From Coriobacteriia bacterium (GTDB lineage Bacteria > Actinomycetota > Coriobacteriia > Coriobacteriales > Eggerthellaceae), in assembly GCA_030530215.1 (NCBI GenBank), contig JAUMVJ010000010.1, positions 1-62,281 of the forward strand: a stretch of DNA of 62,281 nt, written 5' to 3'. The notes below the pieces were generated by a model, which searched no databases, had not been told where the DNA came from, and saw nothing but the letters and a program-made list of their open reading frames with translations. This document shows positions 19,211-29,713 of the stretch, one piece after another. Position 1 is the first letter of the stretch. Each line of letters begins with the position of its first letter. A program made the position numbers and the translations under genes.

Positions 19211-19819
19211 TTGATCGCAAACGCAAGCAAATATGTTCGCAACTGCACGAGCGGTGTCATCGCTTTCGCTGCTGCTTCTGCAATTTGCCCGCTTAACGCC
19301 TTCGCAGAGGAAAGCGCCGGTATCTCGGCAATCCTGCCCCAGATGGATGAATTCATCCCCATGCTGGTCGCTTTCATCGTCTTGTGGATCATCCTCGCAA
19401 AGTTCGGCTGGCCCCTGTTCGAGGGCATGCTGAACAAGCGTGAGGAAACCATCAAGAATTCCCTGGAAAAGTCCGAGGAAGCTCGCATCGAGAGCGAGCG
19501 TCTGCTGGCCGAGTACCAGGAACAGCTGGAAGGCGCCAAGGCGCAGTCTCAGCAGATTCTTGCCAATGCGCAGAAGTCCGCTGCTGCAATCGAGGCCGAC
19601 ATCAAAGATAAGGCGCAGGCCGAGGCCAACGCCATGATCGAGAAGGCCAAGGTTGCCATCGAGGCAGAGAAGCAAAACGCCATCAAGGAGCTTCAGGCTT
19701 CTATGGCCGATACTTCCATTGCCGTGGCTTCCCGCATCATCGGCGAGGACTTCAGCGATGATGACCATCGCAAGCTCATCGAGCGCTACGTCTCAGAGGC
19801 AGGTAGCCTAAATGCCTAG
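19211..19819 (+). CDS. atpF: F1Fo ATP synthase subunit b
   Basis: 202-residue peripheral stalk subunit. A first hydrophobic stretch ending PLNAFAEES resembles a signal peptide. The usual b-subunit membrane helix follows (FIPMLVAFIVLWIILAKFGW) and then a long charged coiled coil to the C-terminus. An extra N-terminal hydrophobic segment is seen in several actinobacterial b subunits. TTG at 19211 is chosen because GGAGG sits nine bases upstream; an earlier TTG at 19175 has none. The end overlaps atpH by eight bases. Confidence 0.92.
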   Translation: MIANASKYVRNCTSGVIAFAAASAICPLNAFAEESAGISAILPQMDEFIPMLVAFIVLWIILAKFGWPLFEGMLNKREETIKNSLEKSEEARIESERLLAEYQEQLEGAKAQSQQILANAQKSAAAIEADIKDKAQAEANAMIEKAKVAIEAEKQNAIKELQASMADTSIAVASRIIGEDFSDDDHRKLIERYVSEAGSLNA

Positions 19820-20387
19820 TAATCGTCATGTCGTCAACCAAACGATTGCTGCCTACGCAAACGTCGCTATCGACAGCGCACAAGCCGCTGGCGGTCGCGA
19901 GGCTGTTGTCGAGGTCCGCAACCAGTTGATCCAGATTCTTGGCTTCATGGGCTCCAACATCGATCTTCGTCTGGCACTCAAGGATGAAGGCTACACCGAG
20001 GAACAGCGCGGCGATTTGGCGCGCAAGGTCTTCGAAGGCTTCAATCCCGTCCTCGTTGACGTTGTCGCGGCAATGGCATCCCGTGGTGACACGGACCTGC
20101 TCCGTCGCGTTTACAACCTGTACGAAGAGCTCATCGAATCCAAATTGGATTTCAGCGTCGTGGATGTCACGACCGTAGTTGACCTCGATGACCATTTGCG
20201 AACGGTAATCACAAACAAGGCCCAGTCCGACCTTGGCAGGGATTGCGTGCTCGTCGAGCACATCGACCCCTCCCTGAAGGGCGGCATCATCATGAGCACC
20301 CGCAACCGCTACGTCGATGCAAGCGTTCGCTCGCAGCTCGACAAGGCACGCTTGGTGCTGAAAGAACAAGATGGAGGTGAATGCTAG
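19812..20387 (+). CDS. atpH: F1Fo ATP synthase subunit delta
   Basis: 191-residue OSCP/delta subunit that ties the peripheral stalk to the top of F1. An N-terminal six-helix domain (residues about 1-110) is followed by the conserved C-terminal part with [20 protein letters not shown], typical of delta's GGxxxxxxxxxxDxS motif. It overlaps both atpF and the start region of atpA, indicating tight translational coupling. Confidence 0.95.
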   Translation: MPSNRHVVNQTIAAYANVAIDSAQAAGGREAVVEVRNQLIQILGFMGSNIDLRLALKDEGYTEEQRGDLARKVFEGFNPVLVDVVAAMASRGDTDLLRRVYNLYEELIESKLDFSVVDVTTVVDLDDHLRTVITNKAQSDLGRDCVLVEHIDPSLKGGIIMSTRNRYVDASVRSQLDKARLVLKEQDGGEC

Positions 20388-21946
20388 TGACTGAAATCAC
20401 CGCACAGTCCATTGATGAGCTGCTTCGCAAGCAGCTGGATAACATCAATACCAGCGTTGAGTCCCGCGAAACCGGCACCGTCATGCAGATCGGCGACGGC
20501 GTTGCTCGCGTCGACGGCCTGAAGGGTGCGATGTCTGGTGAGCTCCTTGAGTTCATCGGTGAGGATGGCTCGACCGTCTACGGCATGGTCCAGAACCTCG
20601 AAGAGGAAGAGGTTGGCGCCGTTATCCTCGGTGACGTCACCGCAATTAAGGAAAATGGCCAGTGCCGCACCACTGGCAAGATTTTGGAAGTCCCCACCGG
20701 CAAGGCATTCCTGGGTCGCGTTGTTAACGTCCTGGGCGAGCCTATCGACGGCAAAGGCCCCATCGAGGCCGAAGGCTTCCGCCCTGTTGAGTTCAAGGCG
20801 CCTGGCGTTCACGAGCGTCAGCCCGTCGAGGAACCCATGCAGACCGGCATCCTCGCCGTTGACTCCATGATCCCCATTGGTCGTGGTCAGCGTGAGCTGA
20901 TCATTGGTGACCGCCAGACCGGCAAGACTTCCATTGCCATCGACGCGATCATCAACCAAAAGGGCAAGGGCATGGTTTGTATCTATGTCGCTATCGGCCA
21001 GAAGGCCTCTACGGTGGCTACCATCGTCGAGACCCTCGAGCGCTTCGGTGCCATGGAATACACCATCGTCGTTGCTGCTACCGCTTCCGACGCCGCTGCT
21101 CTTCAGTACCTGGCCCCTATGGCTGGCGCTGCAATGGGCGAGTACTTCATGTACAACGGCGCCGACGGCAAGCCTGCAAACGCCGAGAACCCTGGCGGTC
21201 ATGTCCTGTGCATCTACGACGACCTGACCAAGCAGGCAATGGCATACCGCGAGATGTCTTTGATCCTCCGTCGTCCTCCCGGACGCGAGGCTTATCCTGG
21301 CGACATCTTCTACCTGCACTCTCGCCTGCTCGAGCGTGCGGTTAAGCTCTCCGATGAGAACGGTGCCGGCTCCCTTACCGCGCTGCCCATCATCGAGACC
21401 CAGGCTGGCGACGTTTCCGCCTACATCCCCACCAACGTCATTTCCATTACCGACGGTCAGATCTACCTTCAGACCGACCTGTTCTTCCAGGGCCAGCGCC
21501 CCGCAGTTAACGTCGGTATCTCGGTTTCCCGCGTCGGTGGCTCCGCTCAGGTGAAGTCCATGAAGTCCGTCGCTGGTAACCTGCGTCTGGACCTGGCCGC
21601 ATATCGCGAGCTTGCTGCCTTCACCCAGTTCGGTTCCGACCTGGACAAGGCAACCCAGCAGCAGCTCACCCGTGGCGCTGCCATGACCGAGCTTCTTAAG
21701 CAGGGTCGCTACATGCCTCTGCCCGTTGAGGAGCAGGCTATCGCCATCTGGTCCGGCAACCAGGGCTTCCTGGACGACCTGCCTGTCAAGTCCATCGTGC
21801 GTTTCCGCGCCGAGATGCTTGACTACCTGCGTCTGTCCGGCAACGGCGTTGTTGCCAAGCTTGCCGAAGCTAAGAAGTTCACCCCCGAGATCGAGGCTGA
21901 GCTTAAGAGCCTGATCGAAGCTTTCAAGCTTCAGTTCATCGCGTAA
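20387..21946 (+). CDS. atpA: F1Fo ATP synthase subunit alpha
   Basis: About 519-residue non-catalytic nucleotide-binding subunit of F1. The Walker A motif is GDRQTGKTS (about residues 170-178), and later signatures include [20 protein letters not shown] and SRVGGSAQ. The whole alpha domain order (beta barrel, nucleotide domain, helical C-terminus) is present. Start is uncertain: ATG at 20381 directly abuts GGAGGTGA, while GTG at 20387 has normal spacing and is preferred. Confidence 0.97.
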   Translation: MTEITAQSIDELLRKQLDNINTSVESRETGTVMQIGDGVARVDGLKGAMSGELLEFIGEDGSTVYGMVQNLEEEEVGAVILGDVTAIKENGQCRTTGKILEVPTGKAFLGRVVNVLGEPIDGKGPIEAEGFRPVEFKAPGVHERQPVEEPMQTGILAVDSMIPIGRGQRELIIGDRQTGKTSIAIDAIINQKGKGMVCIYVAIGQKASTVATIVETLERFGAMEYTIVVAATASDAAALQYLAPMAGAAMGEYFMYNGADGKPANAENPGGHVLCIYDDLTKQAMAYREMSLILRRPPGREAYPGDIFYLHSRLLERAVKLSDENGAGSLTALPIIETQAGDVSAYIPTNVISITDGQIYLQTDLFFQGQRPAVNVGISVSRVGGSAQVKSMKSVAGNLRLDLAAYRELAAFTQFGSDLDKATQQQLTRGAAMTELLKQGRYMPLPVEEQAIAIWSGNQGFLDDLPVKSIVRFRAEMLDYLRLSGNGVVAKLAEAKKFTPEIEAELKSLIEAFKLQFIA

Positions 21947-21958
21947 GGTAGGTAACTG

Positions 21959-22873
21959 ATGCCTAACCTTCACGATATCGAACGGCGAATCAGCTCGGTT
22001 GAGTCCACCAAGCAGATCACTCGCACCATGCAGATGGTCGCTGCTGCTAAGATCCGTCACTCCCAGGAGCGCGTGGATCATGCAACGCCTTATGCCGATG
22101 CGATGAAGGAGCTCCTTGGAAACATCGCCCGCATGGGTGGTACCGAGGCTCCCCTGACCATGCCCCACGACGAGGTGAAGACCACGTTCCTGTGCGTCAT
22201 CGTCTCCGACCGCGGCCTGGCCGGTGGTTTCAATTCGAACATCCTTCGCCGTGCAGAGCGAATCCTGAAGGCACGTAAGGCTGAGGGCAAGGACATCATC
22301 GTTGCCGTTTGCGGTAAGAAGGGCATCGCTTACTTCAACTACCGCGGCATCGAACCTGTCTTGGCCTTCCGCGACCTTTCCGCCGACCCCCGCGTCGAGG
22401 AAGCCGATGCATTGACCGACTACGTCATCGAGAACTACCTTTCGGGCAAGATCGATGAAGCTATCGTTCTTTACAACCATGCAAAGAACGCCGCAGAGCA
22501 AGTCCCTTGCACTGACCAGCTTCTTCCCATCGACCTGAAGTCGTTCTTGCCCGATGGCTACGTCTTCAATGTCTCCGGCGCAACGGAAGCCGATGCGAAC
22601 GTTGAGATCGAAGGCTCCATCGAGTACGAAGAGGACGAGGCTGTTGTTTTGAACCAGCTTCTTCCCGAGTACATCGCTGGGTACTTCTACTACGTGCTCA
22701 TCGACTCTGCCTCTGCAGAACAGGCCGCCCGTCGTAATGCCATGAAAACCGCGACGGACAACGCCAATGACATGATTGAGAATCTCAATCGCCTTTATAA
22801 CCGCGTACGTCAAGGCGCCATTACTACCGAGATCAACGAGATCGTCGGCGGCGCCGCAGCTTTGGAGGACTAA
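21959..22873 (+). CDS. atpG: F1Fo ATP synthase subunit gamma
   Basis: 304-residue central rotor shaft. The N-terminal helix has RISSVESTKQITRTMQMVA and the C-terminal helix has RNAMKTATDNANDMIENLN, both family hallmarks that form the antiparallel coiled coil inside the alpha/beta ring. The Rossmann-like middle contains SDRGLAGGFN. ATG at 21959 is 12 bases after atpA. The stop is directly followed by the ATG of atpD. Confidence 0.97.
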   Translation: MPNLHDIERRISSVESTKQITRTMQMVAAAKIRHSQERVDHATPYADAMKELLGNIARMGGTEAPLTMPHDEVKTTFLCVIVSDRGLAGGFNSNILRRAERILKARKAEGKDIIVAVCGKKGIAYFNYRGIEPVLAFRDLSADPRVEEADALTDYVIENYLSGKIDEAIVLYNHAKNAAEQVPCTDQLLPIDLKSFLPDGYVFNVSGATEADANVEIEGSIEYEEDEAVVLNQLLPEYIAGYFYYVLIDSASAEQAARRNAMKTATDNANDMIENLNRLYNRVRQGAITTEINEIVGGAAALED

Positions 22874-24316
<1,443 letters not shown>

Positions 24317-24318
24317 TC

Positions 24319-24753
24319 ATGTCCGTAATCAGGTGTGACGTCGTAGCAAAGGACAAAGTCCTTTACTCTGGAGAACTTTTCAACGTTATGGTCCCCGGTA
24401 CAGAGGGCGAGCTTGGCATCATGGAAAACCATGAGCCCTTCGTCTCGGCACTTCATGATGGTGTCATCTGGGCGCGCACCAAGGAAGATGGCGGTCAGGT
24501 TTTAGCTGCAGCCATCATGGGTGGTTACGTTCAGGTTCTCAAGGATCGCGTTATCGTTATCTGCGATAAGACGCGAGCCATTGACCGCATCAATCTCGAG
24601 CGTGTGAAGGCTGACATCCCTGTCTTGGAGGAGCGTATTGCTAACCTTCGTGAAGACAGCTTGATTTCACGTTCTTTGCTTTCTCGTAAGCTGCGTTGGT
24701 GCAAGGTTCAGCTTGCAGCAAAAGAGAAAGAACAGGAGTACTACGGTCGATAA
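24319..24753 (+). CDS. atpC: F1Fo ATP synthase subunit epsilon
   Basis: 144-residue central-stalk subunit with the N-terminal beta sandwich (VVAKDKVLYSGE, PGTEGELGIMENHEPFVS) and a C-terminal helical hairpin (about 90-144). In other bacteria the hairpin can extend to inhibit ATP hydrolysis. The C-terminal part is somewhat longer and more basic than in E. coli. ATG at 24319 lies two bases after the atpD stop. Last gene of the operon, followed by a strong terminator. Confidence 0.93.
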   Translation: MSVIRCDVVAKDKVLYSGELFNVMVPGTEGELGIMENHEPFVSALHDGVIWARTKEDGGQVLAAAIMGGYVQVLKDRVIVICDKTRAIDRINLERVKADIPVLEERIANLREDSLISRSLLSRKLRWCKVQLAAKEKEQEYYGR

Positions 24754-24804
24754 GCTATAAAGCTTTAAGCTGTAGCGCTTACTGAATCTTTCGATTCGTA
24801 CCAG

Positions 24805-24838
24805 AAAGGCGACCCTCTATTTAGAGGGTCGCCTTTTG
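24805..24838 (+). terminator. Strong terminator of the ATP synthase operon
   Basis: Perfect 14-bp stem AAAGGCGACCCTCT/AGAGGGTCGCCTTT (24805-24818 and 24823-24836) with a four-base loop and T run. Confidence 0.95.
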
Positions 24839-24960
24839 CATTCTTCAGCTTCTGCTTTGCGGCTGATGTCATAAGCCGACTTTGCTCAATGCTTAGTTCG
24901 CGCTATTTAGTTTTCAGGTTTTGCTGTGGCTTAAAAAACTCAGCCCTAAGCATCCGAATT

Positions 24961-24988
24961 TTGCTTTGTATTTAAAGCTGGCTATACT
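24961..24988 (+). promoter_or_regulatory. Candidate promoter for the beta-helix surface protein
   Basis: TTGCTT (24961-24966), a 16-base spacer and TATACT (24983-24988) in an AT-rich stretch, about 120 bases before the gene. The rest of the 355-base gap (24754-25108) shows only the ATP synthase terminator. Confidence 0.5.
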
Positions 24989-25108
24989 AAACCAGATTGG
25001 GTGTATACGCAGGTTTAGCACTTTTTACATGGTTAAAAACCGTGCATTAAGCTGGCTTTTTATATTGGGGCTTTAGGCAAGGCCCTGGTTTTTGGAAAAG
25101 GGAATAAC

Positions 25109-28100
25109 TTGAGGCAAGCAATTATTGGGACCGGATTTAACGCAAGGCGGAGGCCTTTTCTTGTTGCATTGGCTTTAACGCTGGCCTTTCTTGCGGCCTC
25201 GGTAGCTGCTCCGAGCTTTGCATTGGGCGCCGATCGGCTTGCTCATTCGGTGGATGCATCGGGCAACGAGACCTCGTATTACAGCATCAAAGATGCCGTT
25301 AATGCGGGCTATTCGAACAAAACCATCATCATGGATGGCGACTGGAATGTTTCCGATGTCGGTGGCACGCTTGATATCGATGATGATGAGTCCATTACCA
25401 TCGACATGCATGGGCATCAGATTAAAGGCAACGGCAAGGACACGGTTATCGATGTGGATGACGATGCCAAACTAACCCTTACCTCAAGCGTGAAGCAAGA
25501 TATTTCTTTTGAGGGCTACTCTGGCAGATACTCCAAGAAGTGGTATACGGCAAACACCGGCGGTTTGGTTATCAATGGCTACGAGACGGGCGGTGGCGGC
25601 GGCATCAACATGGAGGACGATTGCTCGGTTACGCTTGATGGCGTTACGGTTTGCGGCAACAGGGCCGAAAATGGGTACTTAACAAAATCTAGCGCCGGCG
25701 GCGTTTACATCGACGGAAGTGGAAGCACCCTTAATATGAAGAACGGGGCAACCATCGAGCGCAACTCCTCCGATATCGGCGGTGGCGTCTACGTGGATGA
25801 AGAAGACTGCACCATCAACATGGATAACTCTTTGATCAAGGATAACTACGCCTATTTTCATGGTGCTGGCGTTCATATCTACGGGAAAAGAACGACTGTC
25901 AACCTTGAAAAAGACTCGAAGATAGGTTGGAATTCGGCACCGTATGGCGCCGGTGTTTACGCGGAGTGCTCGTTCTATTACCTGAAATCAAAGGATAGAA
26001 CCGGCCAGATAAACGATAACAATGCTTTTGGGGAGGCAAATCTAACGGACGATGACGCCCATTACGGCGGCGGTGCGATTTGCGCGGAACTGTGCATGTG
26101 GAGCGAAAACGAGGCTTTGGTGGAGGGAATCACCTTCAAGGATAATCGGGCTCTTTACAACGGAGGTGCAATCGAGACCTATCAGGAGTATCTGCGCATC
26201 GTTGATTGCCAGTTCACTGGGAATCAGTCCGGCTGGAACGGCGGTGCACTGTGTATCGTGAACGACGATGTAAGCATCATCAACAGCACCATAAGAGACA
26301 ATATGTGCAACGTAAATAACGACGATGCTCGCGGTGGCGCGGTTTATGTTAACAGCACCAACGATCTTGAGCTGAGCGGCAAGTGCGTGATCCGGAACAA
26401 TAGTAACAGCGGCGAAGGCTGCGCCGACGACATCTTCCTTCAGGACGGGACTTTCTCAACTGCTTATATCACGGGCGGGGTGAGCAGGGATTCCAAGATA
26501 GGCGTGCGCACCAACGTGGACGGCGATCAACGCATCGGCGACAAGATCAAAAACGAAACCGAAAGCGCGTTCTTCATCGACAAGGAAGGTTATTACGTTA
26601 GCTACGGATCCGATCATAGCGGTGATATGTGGCAGCGTAAGGCCATTGACAAGGAGTTCGATCTCACCGTGAACGGAAGCTCGTACGGCAGCTACAGGCA
26701 GGGCGGTGGCGTTTGGGTGGAAGGAGCCAGCTCAGACCCCGATAAGGTGTTTAGGTGTTGGTCGTACGAGCAGTCGAGCGGTCTGGAGCCCTTTTCCGAC
26801 TACGTTAAGAACATCTACAGTCCGTACATTTACTTCAGTATGCCCCAGAACGACGTGTCTCTTGTGGCTGAATACATGGATAGACAGAAGTCCGTGGCTA
26901 TTCTTCTTGAAAAGCCTGAAGCTGGAAAGCTCCTGAATACCAAGGGCGAGATTCAGTGGGAAGGCAAGGTGGCAGGCAGTAAGACGGTCGATGTTTCTTG
27001 GTACGAAAAGAAAGGCGACATATACACGCCTGCTACTGGGGTCGCCGAGGCTGGGGTGACCTATGTTGCCAAGCTTGCCATTGCACAAGATGCTGAAAAC
27101 GGACTTGCATTCGCATTCGACATGGATTCGATAAAGGCTTCGATGGACGGCGGCCAGACCGCAAGTAAGGTCGATAGCTATTCTGTAGACGATGTCGGCA
27201 CGCTCAATGTCTCAATCTCGTGCGCGGTTGATAAAGAGACCGCCGAAAGCATCGAGCCCGAATCGGTGACGGTTTTTGCGGGTATATCCCAGGCGGCCTT
27301 GAAGGATGCTTTGCCAAGTAAGGCTTTTGTTCGTGCCTATAGCGGCGCAAGTTTCTATGTTGACATCGACAAAGATAACGCCGACCTGTCTGGTTTGATC
27401 GATGACGGCAAGGTCGTGAAGCCCGAGGGCGGCAAGCTAACGATCGAGATTCCTGTATCAAGTGATGAAGTCTATTTCCCGGACGATCTTGATACGGTAA
27501 AAGTCGAGGTAACGGTTGAGGACGCACCCGAGGAAGAGGTGGCTACGCCTGAGCTTTCTCCAGCAGGAGGTACTTACTCAACCAAGGACGATGCCTCGAA
27601 ATTCGTTGACGGCAAGCTAAAAGTTGAAGCTAGCTGCGAAACTGAAGACGCAAGCATCAAGTACAAGCTGAGCTATCTAAAAGATGGCGAATGGGTCGAT
27701 GGCTCTGAAAAGACTTATTCGAACAGCATCGATCTTGACGTTTATGAAGGTAAGCAGCGCAGCTACAAGCTTGAGGTCTGGGCGGTAAAAAGTAGTTTGG
27801 AGTCTGCCCATGCAACGCAGTACTACCTTATCGACGACGTGCAGCCTGACGAAATGGTTACGGCTACGGTGAAATATGTCGATACCGCCATGGAGGGGCA
27901 CCATGCCGATTGGGCGGACAGCACTGATGAGTACTCAGTTAAGAAGGGGCAAGACTTCGTAATCACGGCACCCGCAGAAGAAGGCTATGCTTTTGAGAAA
28001 TGGCTGGATGCTGAAGGGAATGTCCTTGGCGCCGAGCCTGCGCTATCGCTTGAGAAGCTAGATGAAAATATCAAAATTACCTGCGTTTACAATCCAGTTG

Positions 28101-29293
28101 TGACAGAGCTTGACCTAGGTTTCGACCTTCCTGAGGCGCATAAAGAACTGTCAACTGAAGCTGGGTATGTGAACGCTAAAATTGCCGATTCTGACGAAGT
28201 TCAGGATGTAAGCGAGTACTTTAAGAAAGATGGCAAGCTGGCACTTTCGTGGCAGCCAAGCGGGGATTCAGAAGGCAAGGCCAAGCACAATATTGCTTAC
28301 TTAGCAGCGCTTTCCCTTGCGGGCCAGGTTGACGGGGTCAAATACACCCTTTCCAGCAGGCTTACGTTTAAGATCAACCACAACAAGGTTGAAGGGGGCG
28401 TTTATGTTGGTAAAAAGGATGATTTGCCTGCGCTTTTCATTGAATGTCCGAGCACTGGCCCCTACGAGTACAAATCGATTGCCGATGTGAGCGATGTGGA
28501 GTTAAGTTTCCAGCAGGCTTGGGCTTACAACGCCAATCAGGAGGCAGGCAAGGACGAGCGCTGGGGTTTGCCCAAGGAAATCGAGGTAACGTATAAGTGC
28601 GGCGAAACCGAGCTGCTGAGCATCGAATGGGATAAGGTCGAAGGCTTTGATAAGGATGCAAAGATCGGCCAGGAGCTTATCGCTACGGGTAAGGTGTGTT
28701 ATCCCAGCTACGTCGACAACGATGGCGCTCCTGAAACGGTAAGCGCGAAGATCTCTGTTGCCGCACCCGAGAAGACAAAGGCCCCCGAGGCATCCCTTGC
28801 CCCTGGTACGTACACAGGTACGCAGTACGTTCAGCTTGGGTGCTCCGCCGATGGTGCTGTGATTCGCTATACCACCGATGGCAGCGATCCTACCGAGGAA
28901 AGCCCGGTTTACAGTGGCGAGCAGATTGAGGTTGCCTCAAACATGACCATCAAGGCCCGCTCCTATGCCGAAGGGTATCTTGAAAGCGATATAGCCGAGT
29001 TTGCCTATGTTATTGAGGGTGCCGACCCTGAACCTGGACCAGATCCGGAGCCAGATCCTGCCCCAGAGCCAGACCCCGAGCCTGCTCCTGAGCCGGAAGA
29101 TGGGGGCAGCGACAACTCAACCCCCGACGAGCCTAATACCGAGGAAGGCTCTGAATCCTCGGACGATAGCGAACCTGGCACCAAGGAGGCTGCCCCGGCA
29201 ACTGGCGATATCCCTGTGACGCCATTCGCTATGGGAGCAGCTGCTTTCGCCTGCGCGGTAATTGTGTTTGCCCGCCGTCGTGCTCGTAGGTAG
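25109..29293 (+). CDS. Large sortase-anchored beta-helix surface protein
   Basis: 1394-residue exported protein. The signal peptide (about residues 15-40) ends SFALGAD. Residues about 45-480 are a right-handed parallel beta-helix of pectate-lyase/polymorphic-adhesin type, with repeated GGGVYV, GGAVYV and GGAICAE turns. Then come Ig-like or bacterial-repeat segments, including an InlB-like EEGYAFEKWLD unit. A chitobiase C-terminal-like domain follows (about 1225-1300, with IRYTTDGSDPT). A Pro-Glu-Asp-Pro stalk and an APATGD sortase-like signal with membrane helix and basic tail end the protein. Probably an adhesin or glycan-binding protein. TTG at 25109 is the only start giving the signal peptide; AAAAGGGA precedes it. 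Confidence 0.85.
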   Translation: MRQAIIGTGFNARRRPFLVALALTLAFLAASVAAPSFALGADRLAHSVDASGNETSYYSIKDAVNAGYSNKTIIMDGDWNVSDVGGTLDIDDDESITIDMHGHQIKGNGKDTVIDVDDDAKLTLTSSVKQDISFEGYSGRYSKKWYTANTGGLVINGYETGGGGGINMEDDCSVTLDGVTVCGNRAENGYLTKSSAGGVYIDGSGSTLNMKNGATIERNSSDIGGGVYVDEEDCTINMDNSLIKDNYAYFHGAGVHIYGKRTTVNLEKDSKIGWNSAPYGAGVYAECSFYYLKSKDRTGQINDNNAFGEANLTDDDAHYGGGAICAELCMWSENEALVEGITFKDNRALYNGGAIETYQEYLRIVDCQFTGNQSGWNGGALCIVNDDVSIINSTIRDNMCNVNNDDARGGAVYVNSTNDLELSGKCVIRNNSNSGEGCADDIFLQDGTFSTAYITGGVSRDSKIGVRTNVDGDQRIGDKIKNETESAFFIDKEGYYVSYGSDHSGDMWQRKAIDKEFDLTVNGSSYGSYRQGGGVWVEGASSDPDKVFRCWSYEQSSGLEPFSDYVKNIYSPYIYFSMPQNDVSLVAEYMDRQKSVAILLEKPEAGKLLNTKGEIQWEGKVAGSKTVDVSWYEKKGDIYTPATGVAEAGVTYVAKLAIAQDAENGLAFAFDMDSIKASMDGGQTASKVDSYSVDDVGTLNVSISCAVDKETAESIEPESVTVFAGISQAALKDALPSKAFVRAYSGASFYVDIDKDNADLSGLIDDGKVVKPEGGKLTIEIPVSSDEVYFPDDLDTVKVEVTVEDAPEEEVATPELSPAGGTYSTKDDASKFVDGKLKVEASCETEDASIKYKLSYLKDGEWVDGSEKTYSNSIDLDVYEGKQRSYKLEVWAVKSSLESAHATQYYLIDDVQPDEMVTATVKYVDTAMEGHHADWADSTDEYSVKKGQDFVITAPAEEGYAFEKWLDAEGNVLGAEPALSLEKLDENIKITCVYNPVVTELDLGFDLPEAHKELSTEAGYVNAKIADSDEVQDVSEYFKKDGKLALSWQPSGDSEGKAKHNIAYLAALSLAGQVDGVKYTLSSRLTFKINHNKVEGGVYVGKKDDLPALFIECPSTGPYEYKSIADVSDVELSFQQAWAYNANQEAGKDERWGLPKEIEVTYKCGETELLSIEWDKVEGFDKDAKIGQELIATGKVCYPSYVDNDGAPETVSAKISVAAPEKTKAPEASLAPGTYTGTQYVQLGCSADGAVIRYTTDGSDPTEESPVYSGEQIEVASNMTIKARSYAEGYLESDIAEFAYVIEGADPEPGPDPEPDPAPEPDPEPAPEPEDGGSDNSTPDEPNTEEGSESSDDSEPGTKEAAPATGDIPVTPFAMGAAAFACAVIVFARRRARR

Positions 29294-29395
29294 TTAGAGG
29301 CATTTAGCCTCCTTCGCTGCGGCGTCGTGTTCATTCAGCTCGGCTTCTGCTGCGAATTCCCGTTTATGCGTTGAGACCGACCCCACTACACAAAA

Positions 29396-29417
29396 AAGAG
29401 CCCCTTTCGGGGCTCTT
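29396..29417. terminator. Terminator of selC (bidirectional)
   Basis: Perfect 9-bp stem AAGAGCCCC/GGGGCTCTT with a TTTC loop. On the minus strand it is followed by TTTT directly after tRNA-Sec; on the plus strand it is followed by GGTTTT and can end the surface-protein message. Confidence 0.9.
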
Positions 29418-29424
29418 GGTTTTG

Positions 29425-29521
29425 TGGCGGAGATGCGTGCGAATCGAACACACCCAAGACGTTCTGCGCGCCTTACAACGGCTTTGAAGGCCGCGGAAGC
29501 CACCAGACCCCATTCATCTCC
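29425..29521 (-). tRNA. selC: tRNA-Sec (anticodon TCA)
   Basis: 97-base tRNA with CCA encoded, read on the minus strand. The 5' end GGAGATG pairs with CATCTCC before GCCA. Anticodon TCA is at 29485-29487 within GGCC-TTCAAA-GCC. A long variable arm (about AAGGCGCGCAGAACGTCTT) and the T-loop GTTCGATTC follow. The length, the UGA-reading anticodon, the long extra arm and the neighbouring selB and selA identify it as selenocysteine tRNA. It is charged with Ser by SerRS and converted to Sec-tRNA by SelA using selenophosphate from SelD. Confidence 0.96.
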
Positions 29522-29713
29522 TTGTGAGAATGCCCGAGTTGGGCGCGAAAAGCGGCAGGCATTAAGCGTGCGCCGATTTCTCAAACATTAAGATTGTACC
29601 CATAGTTTTGTAGGTCGTTATTGGAAAATTCCTTCTGAATAGCGGTTTTCTTGCTTTCAAAATAAGGCTTGAACCAGGCATGATGGCTCTTGAACCAGGT
29701 GTGATGCATCGCT

